DNA of 64,000 bases, from NCBI RefSeq assembly GCF_029625435.1, contig NZ_CP121208.1, positions 682,001-746,000 on the forward strand, written 5' to 3'. This stretch comes from Arcanobacterium canis. GTDB lineage: Bacteria; Actinomycetota; Actinomycetes; Actinomycetales; Actinomycetaceae. Under the pieces are notes generated by a model that did not search any database, was not told the DNA's origin, and worked only from the letters and a program-made list of their open reading frames with translations. Position numbers and translations under genes: made by a program. Below are positions 45,038 through 52,746 of this stretch, piece by piece (position 1 is the stretch's first letter; each line of letters starts with the position of its first letter).

Positions 45038-46820
45038 GTGATTAAATTAAGCCGAATTATGTCCGCTTCCGTTTTATCGGGCACTCTGCTATTCAATGGA
45101 GTAGCGACAGCTACAGCAGTGGATGAGAAAAAATCAGATGATGTGTACCTAGGATTCGGGATTTTTAGTTCCTCTCAAGAGAAGACTAAGGACTTTCTCA
45201 GCAGTCTTGGTGACACTATATTCCTTTTTGCTGCAAAAAGGATAACGGCAATTCAACACTAGACACTACGTACACTCAGATTCCGTCTTCCCAACGTCCT
45301 GATCTCACTGATGAAAGAAAACCTAAAGAGGATGGACGCTGGGAAAAAGCCACGTTTAATCCTGAAAGTACCCCTGTAGAAAAATTTTATAATCTCGTTT
45401 ACTGCTTTGATCTATCGCGGATATTCCCGAGCAGTTTGGTGTGGAAAAAATCTTCTCACACTACCGATAGAATGGCTGCGCTATTTGATCCTGTGAACAG
45501 TAATGAAACCTATTCTGCGCCGACAAATAAGTGGACAGAAGATTCTCGAATTGATACGAGTAAGCAAAAGGTTCTATTGAAAACATTGTGGAATGGTTTT
45601 CCTAGTGACGCGGGAAATATTCAAAAACTCTCGGGCTCACAAATGAGCAGTTCTATACCGCAACTCAACACGCTATCTGGAAGATTGTGGATCGATATGA
45701 CTGGTTTTTGGATGGGGGAAGGTATGGCAGTGTCAAAAAGAAATTTGATAAGGCCACTGAAAGTGAGCAAAAAAAGATCTTTGCCGCGTACAAACTCTTG
45801 ACCGGTGAAAATGCCTCTCAAATTCACGAACTTTCGAGTGAAGCCTCTAAGATCAAAGATCTCAAATTAGTTGAGCCTCGAAATGGCTCTGAGCTTCTCT
45901 TTTACAAAAATGCAAGCGAAAGCGCAAAACAACAAAAGCTATTGAGAGCAGTATTCACTGAGGAAGGTAAGCCAGAAAAGCCGGTATTGCCCACTCCTGA
46001 AGAGAAGAAGTGTAAGTGTAAAAAGGGTGATCCGGGGCCGGTAGGGCCGCGTGGTCCAGAAGGAGCACCGGGTAAGGATGGTCAGCCCGGACGCAATGGT
46101 CATGATGGCAAGCCAGGCAAGACCGGGCCGCAAGGCCCCAAGGGTGATCCGGGGCCGGCAGGACCGCGTGGTCCAGAAGGCGCACCGGGTAAGGATGGTC
46201 AGCCCGGACGCAATGGTCAAGACGGAGCACCTGGCCACAATGGCAAGGATGGTAAAGACGGTGTCGGTGTCCTTGACATCAGGATCGATAACCAAGGTAA
46301 TCTCACGATCACACTCACTGATGGTCGTGAACTCAACCTTGGCAAGATCCTTGGTCCTCGCGGCCCCAAGGGCGACAAAGGCGACAAGGGCGACCCAGGC
46401 CAGCCAGGCCCCAAGGGCGACAAAGGCGACAAGGGCGATCCAGGCCAGCCAGGCCCCAAGGGCGACAAAGGCGACAAGGGCGATCCAGGCCAGCCAGGCC
46501 CCAAGGGAGATAAAGGCGACAAGGGTGATCCAGGCCAGCCAGGCCCCAAGGGTGACAAGGGTGACCCAGGCCAGCCAGGTCCCAAGGGCGACAAGGGTGA
46601 TCCAGGTCAGCCGGGGGTTCCTGTGCCTGACACTGATAAGCCGAAGATGAAGATGCCGAATAGTGAAGTTGCACCGAAGGTGACCCCGCATGTGCAAGGT
46701 CCGTCTTCTAAGCTGCCGCAGACGGGTGCCACGGTCGGGCTTTTGGCCTTCATCTCTACGCTGATGATCGGCACCGGCCTCCTCGCTCATCGAGCACGCA
46801 AAACTCACTCACATCAATAA
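45038..46820 (+). pseudogene. thioester-domain, collagen-like LPQTG surface adhesin with two poly-A frameshifts
   Basis: Three frames join into one protein of about 594 residues. Piece 1, from GTG 45038 (TGAGGA upstream), has a signal peptide (KLSRIMSASVLSGTLLFNG). Piece 2, 45240-45625, has VYCFDLS; piece 3, to 46820, has [16 protein letters not shown]. The Cys (45403-45405) and Gln (45666-45668) are the expected thioester pair of a TED adhesin domain. Then come Gly-X-Y collagen repeats with one non-collagen break ([19 protein letters not shown]), an LPQTG sorting signal, a membrane helix and a basic tail. Each break is explained by one missing A in a run of five (45235-45239, 45623-45627). 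It may be phase-variable, dead, or a sequencing artefact. Confidence 0.8.
46362..46613 (+). repeat. tandem repeats encoding the collagen-like stalk
   Basis: Four 45-bp units ([15 protein letters not shown]) followed by two 36-bp units ([12 protein letters not shown]), nearly identical in DNA. A less regular collagen block lies at 46027-46260. Unit number is likely to vary between strains. Confidence 0.9.
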
Positions 46821-47348
46821 GGAGCAAGGGACTCGTTGAATTGTTGACTGAACCTTGGTTAACGTAAAACGTGTCCTGCATTTTGGCCTGCAGGGGCCTG
46901 GCTTCGAAACACTTGTGAAGTGCTCCCTGAAAGTTGGACGCATTAAATGTGGCTCCTTCTTTCAGGGAGTGCTTCTCTGTTGCCGTTGAGCAAAGAAGGC
47001 CCAGTTTAGTGACAACGGTTGGGTGAATTATACGAATGAAACCGTGGTTTCGAAGCCCGGGGCGCTCTTTGATGGTGGAGTATTGCTAAGGTTGGTACTC
47101 TAAGATGTAGCCTGATTCGTGATTGATCAGAACACGACGGTTGCCGTGGTGGTGTGTGATCCGGTGAACGACTACTGAACCTTAACGCCCTGGTCAAATT
47201 TCTTTGGTATGTTCCAGATCTCTCCATCTCCTCACACAAAACAAAACCTGGGACACTCCAAAACCAGATTTTTTGAAAAAGCAGCTGATAAACTCAACGG
47301 CGTAATTTTAATCATTAACTTTGAAACCCGAGATACCATTGGAGTTTT
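46821..47348. other. gene-free stretch with IS remnants
   Basis: 528 bases. CTCCCTGAAAG / CTTTCAGGGAG around 46922-46973 makes an inverted repeat that may terminate the adhesin mRNA or be an old IS end. 47170-47260 is an IS3 remnant (listed separately). 46990-47170 contains short broken frames and no intact gene. The last 90 bases are A+T-rich and should hold the promoter of the protease gene. Confidence 0.5.
47170..47260 (-). mobile_element. solo end of an IS3 element with an orfA stub
   Basis: AACAAAACCTGGGACACTCC (47240-47259) matches the reverse complement of the 39847 IS3 terminus at all but two positions. Reading inward on the minus strand, the bases align with the left end of that element and the stub encodes PKKFDQGVKVQ, an orfA start. 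The remainder is lost. Confidence 0.65.
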
Positions 47349-48068
47349 ATGAAAAAGCACTTTTCTTTCCCGCTACTCTACACCCTTGTAACGGGCATCC
47401 TGTTTGCTTACATTTATCATGTCAAAAATATTAGCTATGGAACTTTCGCCTTTATTCAGGCTTCCTGCTGGGCTTTCGCAATTATTGCTGCTGCAAGTTT
47501 CATCTATTGTTATCTGCGCCCAAGTTCCTTACCTGAAGTGTCTCGTCCGGGGTGGAAACTGATTCTGATTCCCCTTGTTCCCTCTGCAATTATTTTTGCA
47601 TATTGCATATCGTCGAATGCTGCACTGGACTGGCGATTTTTTGCACCCCTGATTTTAGCTATCTCGGTTGGTGTCGGAGAAGAACTTATTTTCCGTAAGG
47701 TTGTTCTATCCTCCCTCCTCAAATCAACCTCTCCGAGAAGTGCCATCCTGATCAGCGCAGTGCTATTCTCGCTTTTTCATATTGTTAATATCTTTGGCGG
47801 TCAATCTGGCGCGAGTACTGTCAAACAGCTACTTGCAACTTTTGTAGCAGGTTTAGTATACGCTGTGATGTATCTTTATTCGCGCAATATTATGTGGGTG
47901 ATTGTCGCACATGCGATGTGGGATTATGTTGGTTTCACGCTTACTATCGCGCCAGATCCGACTATTACTCAATTTGTTGCCATCGTGCCACTGCTTGAAA
48001 TTATTGCAATGTTCGTGATTATTTTCCGGCACCGTGAACTGCTCTCAAATCAGATCGTCAAAAAGTAA
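47349..48068 (+). CDS. CPBP family intramembrane glutamic endopeptidase
   Basis: 239-residue polytopic membrane protein with about seven helices and the CPBP (Abi/CAAX protease-like) motifs: EELIFR at 111-116, FHIVN with H144, and HAMWDYVG near 200. Such proteases cut within the membrane; roles range from bacteriocin immunity to protein maturation. ATG follows GGAG 7 bases upstream. Neighbours give no substrate hint. A hairpin (TTTCTTCC/GGAAGAAA, about 48095-48118) follows the gene. Confidence 0.88.
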   Translation: MKKHFSFPLLYTLVTGILFAYIYHVKNISYGTFAFIQASCWAFAIIAAASFIYCYLRPSSLPEVSRPGWKLILIPLVPSAIIFAYCISSNAALDWRFFAPLILAISVGVGEELIFRKVVLSSLLKSTSPRSAILISAVLFSLFHIVNIFGGQSGASTVKQLLATFVAGLVYAVMYLYSRNIMWVIVAHAMWDYVGFTLTIAPDPTITQFVAIVPLLEIIAMFVIIFRHRELLSNQIVKK

Positions 48069-48128
48069 CCAAAGAAGAACTGAAGGAGTCTAGGTTTCTT
48101 CCGTCTGGGAGGGAAGAAAAGCCTGCGG

Positions 48129-48177
48129 GTCCTCCTTAGCGCGTATTCCGGGTGCGGTCCAACGTGCTAAGGAGGAC
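48129..48177. terminator. hairpin between convergent protease and nuclease genes
   Basis: GTCCTCCTTAGC (48129-48140) pairs with GCTAAGGAGGAC (48166-48177), overlapping the nuclease stop codon on the minus strand. Confidence 0.7.
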
Positions 48178-48956
48178 TAGGATCCACCCGTATCTGCATG
48201 GGGAGGGCTGATTTCAGTCCTCCCCGACGGCAGTGGGCAGTTCGCCAACACTCGTGCCATCGCATCTTTTTCTTCAGATGTGACACTCAAACCCCACGCA
48301 CTTTTAACCTGGATCTGTGTGGTGACATACATGCACTGGAAATCGGAGTTTGCTGGGAGCCAATGAGCGGCGTCGTCGGCAGATTTTTCCTGATTCGCGG
48401 GACCATCGACAGCGAGGAGATTTCTCGGTTCGTTAGCGAATTCTTCCCGCCTGTGTGCATCCCATCTCCAAGCTCCCGATTGCCAGGCATTTGCGAGTGC
48501 TACGACATGATCGATCTGTACAGCCTCGGATGTCTTTTGTCCTTTGACGAAATTGATAGTTTTTCCTGTGTACGGGTCGAGGAGTTGCCCGCTTGTCACC
48601 ACACAGCGATGAGTACCTGGCCGGAAAGTGGTATTGCGCAGGTCGCGAGCAAGAATGTCGTTCCGAGTGTCACAGCCGTTGCGATCGACGTCGGCCCAGG
48701 TCTGTCCGAAGGCTGAACGTTGGTAACGCGGCACTTTCTCGTGCCCGCGTACGGTCAGGCTCGCAAGCGCACGCACTACTGCGGTGTCAGGCAAAGTAAC
48801 CACCGGAGGATACGACAGCGGGCCACGCCAGTCACCAGGAGTAATTTTGACGCCCCAACCTGCCTCGATTCGGGCAATATCGGGTCCAAGCCCTGGGATC
48901 GTCAACCAGGCCAGAGCGGCAATGCATACTGAAGTCAACCATCGTGAACGTTTCAT
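48177..48956 (-). CDS. secreted HNH endonuclease family protein
   Basis: 259-residue exported protein. Signal peptide MKRSRWLTSVCIAALAWLTI, then a domain with YQRSAFGQTWADVDRNGCDT, RNDILARDL, VQIDHVVALANAWQSGA and PRNLLAVDGPANQEKSAD. This is the DUF1524/GmrSD C-terminal HNH nuclease type common in secreted actinobacterial proteins; DH of IDHVVAL and the downstream Asn and Lys would form the metal site. ATG at 48956 has AGGAGGAG upstream; the longer frame to 49004 is rejected. Likely an extracellular DNase used for scavenging or spreading. Confidence 0.85.
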   Translation of the reverse strand: MKRSRWLTSVCIAALAWLTIPGLGPDIARIEAGWGVKITPGDWRGPLSYPPVVTLPDTAVVRALASLTVRGHEKVPRYQRSAFGQTWADVDRNGCDTRNDILARDLRNTTFRPGTHRCVVTSGQLLDPYTGKTINFVKGQKTSEAVQIDHVVALANAWQSGAWRWDAHRREEFANEPRNLLAVDGPANQEKSADDAAHWLPANSDFQCMYVTTQIQVKSAWGLSVTSEEKDAMARVLANCPLPSGRTEISPPHADTGGS

Positions 48957-49284
48957 CAGACTCCTCCTGGCGTGATTTTCCCATGATGCGCGTCGGTAAC
49001 TCACGCTTTTTCCACAGGTCTAACTTGAGGAACACTACACAAGTCCACATAGCCAACCGTAGGAGGATACGAGAGATGTATCCACAACCCATTTTGTTCC
49101 CTCTTGCGCCACTATTCAGCTTGCTGACCTTCCATGACAGCGGTGATTTAGCGTGCATGGAGGTGCAACGTTGGTCAGGGACACGGCAGAAAAGAGCTTG
49201 CGACGGACGTAAATGGGGAGATTGGTGTTCCAGCTCTCACTTTTTCGTGAATGTCCGGTAAACTAATAGTGTTAGTTTCCATCT
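48957..49284. promoter_or_regulatory. divergent control region, nuclease and PTS cluster
   Basis: About 330 bases without a gene. TAAACT at 49259-49264 is a possible -10 for the antiterminator gene, giving a leader of about 90 bases. No nuclease promoter could be fixed. Confidence 0.4.
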
Positions 49285-49311
49285 GGGTGTTACTGATTCT
49301 CAGGCATGACC
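49285..49311 (+). promoter_or_regulatory. ribonucleic antiterminator (RAT) site
   Basis: GGGTGTTACTG then, after four bases, CAGGCATGACC matches the RAT consensus recognised by BglG/SacT/LicT-family proteins (GG.TTGTTACTG...GCAGGC.A.ACC form). It is in the leader of the antiterminator gene itself. CTCAG (49300-49304) and CTGAG (49315-49319) could form the competing hairpin, though no T-tract is obvious. Confidence 0.65.
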
Positions 49312-49359
49312 AGGACTGAGGTACGTTACTGTGCCCATGTCGCTCAACGAGGAGCTCAA

Positions 49360-50187
49360 GTGTCCGAAAGTCTTGCTCGCGTGATTCGCGCGTTCAACAA
49401 CAACGTGGTTCTTGCCCGTGTTGGTGACGCCGAAGTTGTGCTTGCTGGAAAGGGAATCGGATTCGACAAGCACCCAGGGGACGTTATCCCACCGGAAGCG
49501 ATTCAACGACAGTACGTGGAAGCTAATGCTGAACGCATTCAGACGCTGAAAGCGCTGGCACTGCGACAACCACATCTGGCAAATTCTGTGGCTCAAGCGG
49601 TTGATCGAGCCGCCGAGGGGATTGCAGACGTTCATCCTTCGGTGTACGTGATGCTTGTAGATCACCTCGCGTTCGCCATTGAGCGGTACAAAGCCGGGAT
49701 GTATGTGCCCAACGAACTTCTTGGTGAAATCCAGGCAGGGTTCCCGCTTGAGTTCGCAGCGGCAGAGCGAGTGCTTGCTGATGTATCGAGTGAAATCGGT
49801 GTTGATCTCCCCATCGATGAAGCGGGATATATCGCACTGCATCTGTATGCGGCACGCACAGGAGCATCGGTGAAGCGATCCGTCGCCATCGCCAATCTCT
49901 TGTCAAAGCTCGTCGGTGCGGTTGTGGCCTACCTCGAGGCTGAGGTTTCACGGCCCGCAATTGCGTCCGAGCTCGCGCGGCTTATTGGCCGCGTGGAGGC
50001 GAAACAATTCCGTGACAATGCCGCGGCGGATGCGATCTGTGCCGCATTGCCGAAGGATTACGCCTTCGCACAGCAAATTATCCGAAAGATCCCTGCCACG
50101 TCCGTCAATGATGCGGATAGCGGGGAAGCGGCGTTCTTCGCAGTGACCTTACACGGGTGGCGAATGGATGCCGATGCACAACGATAA
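49360..50187 (+). CDS. BglG/LicT-family transcription antiterminator
   Basis: 275-residue RNA-binding antiterminator. N-terminal CAT domain with RVIRAFNNNVVLARVG and GKGIGFDKHPGD, followed by two PRD domains with conserved His residues (for example DHLAFAIERY and GYIALHLYAA). EI/HPr and EII phosphorylation of PRDs normally sets activity. GTG at 49360 with GAGGAG upstream is chosen over the in-frame ATG at 49306, which lies on the RAT. It stands directly before the PTS transporter genes and probably controls its own and their transcription. Confidence 0.92.
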   Translation: MSESLARVIRAFNNNVVLARVGDAEVVLAGKGIGFDKHPGDVIPPEAIQRQYVEANAERIQTLKALALRQPHLANSVAQAVDRAAEGIADVHPSVYVMLVDHLAFAIERYKAGMYVPNELLGEIQAGFPLEFAAAERVLADVSSEIGVDLPIDEAGYIALHLYAARTGASVKRSVAIANLLSKLVGAVVAYLEAEVSRPAIASELARLIGRVEAKQFRDNAAADAICAALPKDYAFAQQIIRKIPATSVNDADSGEAAFFAVTLHGWRMDADAQR

Positions 50188-50198
50188 GGAGTTTTTCC

Positions 50199-51872
50199 GT
50201 GGGAGGAAAGACAATTGCGAGCTTACAGAAGCTCGGTAAGGCGCTCATGGGCGCCGTCGCAGTCATGCCTGTGGCTGCAATTCTCATGGGTATCGGTTAC
50301 TGGATCGACCCGACCGGTTGGGGTGCAAACAGCGTTGTGGCACTCGTGCTGATCAAGGCTGGTGCTGCAGTACTCGATAATCTCGGATGGATCTTCGCGG
50401 TGGCGATTGCGTTTGGTCTCGCCCGTGATCATAACGGGGCAGCAGCGCTCTCTGGCTTCCTCGGATACGGCACCATCAAGCTTTTGCTTATGCCAGGAAC
50501 CGTTGAGATTCTCAAGGGACTGGATAAGACAAAGGACTGCTCTATTCCCGTGGGTGAAAATGGCTCGGCCGCCGCAGATTTCGTCTTTGATGCTGCGAAA
50601 AACTGTAAAGAGGTTTTCGTTTACCCAGAGGATTGGGCAGCTCAAGGTTGGGGCGCGATCAACGATAAGAACGTGCTCATCGGTATCCTCGTCGGCCTTC
50701 TCGCTGCGTGGGTATACAACCGCTTCCACCGCACGAAGCTGCCGGATTACTTGGCATTCTTCTCAGGCCGTCGTCTCGTTCCGATTCTGACTTCACTGTT
50801 CTCCATCCTCTTGGCTGTTATCCTGTTCTTCGCATGGCCTTTGCTTTACCATGCTCTGTTCTCTTTCGGCCAGTGGATCTCCGGGCTTGGCGCTGTGGGC
50901 GCAGGCTTGTACGGCTTTGTTAATCGACTCCTCATTCCAACTGGTCTTCACCACGCTCTGAACTCGATCTTCTGGTTCGATGTGGTGGGTATCAACGATA
51001 TTGGTAACTTCCTCAACGGCGCCAAGACCATCCAGGACGCTGCTGCTGTGACCACTGCCGATCAGTGCTTCGGTGCTGGCTTCTGGAACGGTTCATCGTG
51101 TGAAGTCATTGGCTACATTGGGCGCTACCAGGGCGGCTTCTTCCCCATCATGATGTTTGGCCTGCCGGCTGCGGGTCTGGCTATGTACCTGCGTGCAGAT
51201 TCGAAGTCCAAGAAGGCGACCGGCGCTCTGATGATGGCTGGCGCTCTGGCATCGTTCTTCACTGGTGTGACTGAGCCAATCGAGTTCTCCTTCATGTTCC
51301 TCGCGCCGGCTCTGTACCTCGTACATGCCCTTCTGACCGGTATCTCCGTGGCAATTGCAGCCGCTATGCATTGGACTGCTGGTTTTGGCTTCTCAGCTGG
51401 CTTCGTCGATATGCTCCTCTCGGCTCGCAACCCGCTGGCACATCAGTGGTACATGCTATTGGTGATGGGTCTGGTGTTCTTCGCGATTTACTTCGCGGTG
51501 TTCTACTTCCTCATCGGAGCATTCGATATGCGTACCCCTGGCCGTCATGAGGATGAGGACGGCAGCGAAAAGTCCACTCTGACCTCGGATTCGGACTTCG
51601 CCGATGCAGCCTCCAAGATCATTGCTGGTCTTGGCGGAGCTGAGAACATCAACGAGATCGACTACTGCACCACCCGTCTTCGCACCACCGTGCGCGATCA
51701 TGCAAAGGTGAACGAAAAGCTGATCAAGTCCACCGGTGTCGCCGGACTGATTCGCCCATCGCAAACAGCAGTCCAGGTCATTGTTGGCCCCCAGGTAGAG
51801 TTCATGTATGAAGAGGTTGCCGGACAGCTGGCTTCCTCAAACGTGTCCCTGAAGGGTGAGCAGGAGGTTTAA
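50199..51872 (+). CDS. PTS glucose/N-acetylglucosamine-type EIIBC component
   Basis: 557-residue permease. The EIIC part (about 1-430) has ten or so helices, with GYWIDPTGWG, TGLHHALNSIFWF, PAAGLAMY and GVTEPIEFSFMFLAP, the last two typical of the glucose/GlcNAc superfamily. The EIIB part has the phospho-cysteine C490 in IDYCTTRLRTTV. EIIA is a separate gene immediately downstream. Sequence is closest in type to NagE, but glucose versus GlcNAc cannot be settled by eye. GTG at 50199 follows AAGGAG, 11 bases after the antiterminator stop. Confidence 0.9.
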   Translation: MGGKTIASLQKLGKALMGAVAVMPVAAILMGIGYWIDPTGWGANSVVALVLIKAGAAVLDNLGWIFAVAIAFGLARDHNGAAALSGFLGYGTIKLLLMPGTVEILKGLDKTKDCSIPVGENGSAAADFVFDAAKNCKEVFVYPEDWAAQGWGAINDKNVLIGILVGLLAAWVYNRFHRTKLPDYLAFFSGRRLVPILTSLFSILLAVILFFAWPLLYHALFSFGQWISGLGAVGAGLYGFVNRLLIPTGLHHALNSIFWFDVVGINDIGNFLNGAKTIQDAAAVTTADQCFGAGFWNGSSCEVIGYIGRYQGGFFPIMMFGLPAAGLAMYLRADSKSKKATGALMMAGALASFFTGVTEPIEFSFMFLAPALYLVHALLTGISVAIAAAMHWTAGFGFSAGFVDMLLSARNPLAHQWYMLLVMGLVFFAIYFAVFYFLIGAFDMRTPGRHEDEDGSEKSTLTSDSDFADAASKIIAGLGGAENINEIDYCTTRLRTTVRDHAKVNEKLIKSTGVAGLIRPSQTAVQVIVGPQVEFMYEEVAGQLASSNVSLKGEQEV

Positions 51873-52358
51873 GTGTTCGGCTTTGGCAAGAAGAAGGAAG
51901 AGTTTCACGCTCCATTTGCGGGAACAGTGCTTGCTCTGGATGATGTTCCAGACGAAGCATTTTCCTCGCGTATGCTCGGCGATGGTTTTGCGGTGAGCCC
52001 GGATCCATCAGCCAGCGTGGTCGAGGTGATTGCGCCGATCGATGGAACTGTGGTGAAGATTTTCAAGACCCATCATGCGTTCTCGATGCGCACGCCCAGG
52101 GGCGTGGACGTCCTTGTTCACATCGGTATGGATACTGTGGAACTGGGAGGAAAAGGTATGGAGGCGTTGGTGGAATCTGGCGCTGAAGTCGTGGCAGGTA
52201 CCCCGATCATTCGCGTCGATGCGCAATCGGTGCGAGATGCGGGAAAGTCGCTTGTCACTCCGATCGTTTTCACCAAGAAGACACAAGTTGACTCGGTGAA
52301 AGTGAACGTTGGTCCCATAGATCCATCCGAAGTAGCCGCTACTGTCACTCTCGTGTAA
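51873..52358 (+). CDS. crr: PTS glucose-type EIIA component
   Basis: 161-residue EIIA-Glc family protein. The phospho-acceptor is H83 in VDVLVHIGMDTVEL, with H68 as the second active-site His. IAPIDGTVVKIFKTHHAFSM is a clear family segment. Passes phosphate from HPr to EIIB. GTG at 51873 is immediately after the EIIBC stop, with AGGAGGT inside that gene. Followed by a strong hairpin that may end most transcripts before ptsH. Confidence 0.9.
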   Translation: MFGFGKKKEEFHAPFAGTVLALDDVPDEAFSSRMLGDGFAVSPDPSASVVEVIAPIDGTVVKIFKTHHAFSMRTPRGVDVLVHIGMDTVELGGKGMEALVESGAEVVAGTPIIRVDAQSVRDAGKSLVTPIVFTKKTQVDSVKVNVGPIDPSEVAATVTLV

Positions 52359-52365
52359 TCGACAT

Positions 52366-52398
52366 GGGTGAGGGGGCCGATTGCCGGCCCCCTCACCC
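52366..52398 (+). terminator. hairpin between crr and ptsH
   Basis: GGGTGAGGGGGCC pairs with GGCCCCCTCACCC with a 7-base loop. No T-tract, so read-through to ptsHI is possible. Confidence 0.65.
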
Positions 52399-52482
52399 GA
52401 TTGACCTAATGAAATAAACGGCGCGAAACACCTCGCGTCACTCACACTTGCGGGCCATCCGCATTAATCGAAAGGAACACTC

Positions 52483-52743
52483 ATGGCTGAGCGCGTTGTT
52501 ACTGTTGGCTCAAAGGTTGGTCTTCACGCCCGTCCGGCAGCAAAGGTTGCTGAGGCTGCCGAAGAAGCCGGCGTAGATATTCTTCTGACCTTTGGCGAAG
52601 AAGAAGCAGATGCAGCATCGATTCTGGAGATCATGTCTCTGGGCGCAATGAACGGCGACGAGGTCACCGTCAGCGGCGAAGACGAGGTAGCAGTGAACAC
52701 CATTGCGGATCTCATCGCGTCGGATCTCGACGGAGAGGAGTGA
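52483..52743 (+). CDS. ptsH: PTS phosphocarrier protein HPr
   Basis: 86-residue HPr with the catalytic H15 in KVGLHARPAAK and S46 in DAASILEIMSLG, which is the regulatory serine position in Firmicutes. Whether an HPr kinase exists here cannot be told. ATG follows GAAAGGAAC. Precedes ptsI by 3 bases. Carries phosphate from EI to EIIA and to PRD regulators such as the antiterminator at 49.4 kb. Confidence 0.95.
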   Translation: MAERVVTVGSKVGLHARPAAKVAEAAEEAGVDILLTFGEEEADAASILEIMSLGAMNGDEVTVSGEDEVAVNTIADLIASDLDGEE

Positions 52744-52746
52744 TCC

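Noticed and set aside
46362-46613. Regular short repeats as a CRISPR array
   Set aside because: The 45- and 36-bp units are contiguous, in frame, and encode Gly-X-Y collagen triplets. There are no spacers.
45939-46808. Long antisense frame opposite the collagen region (289 codons)
   Set aside because: It is the mirror of the repetitive G+C-rich collagen code, has no ribosome site, and gives a low-complexity product.
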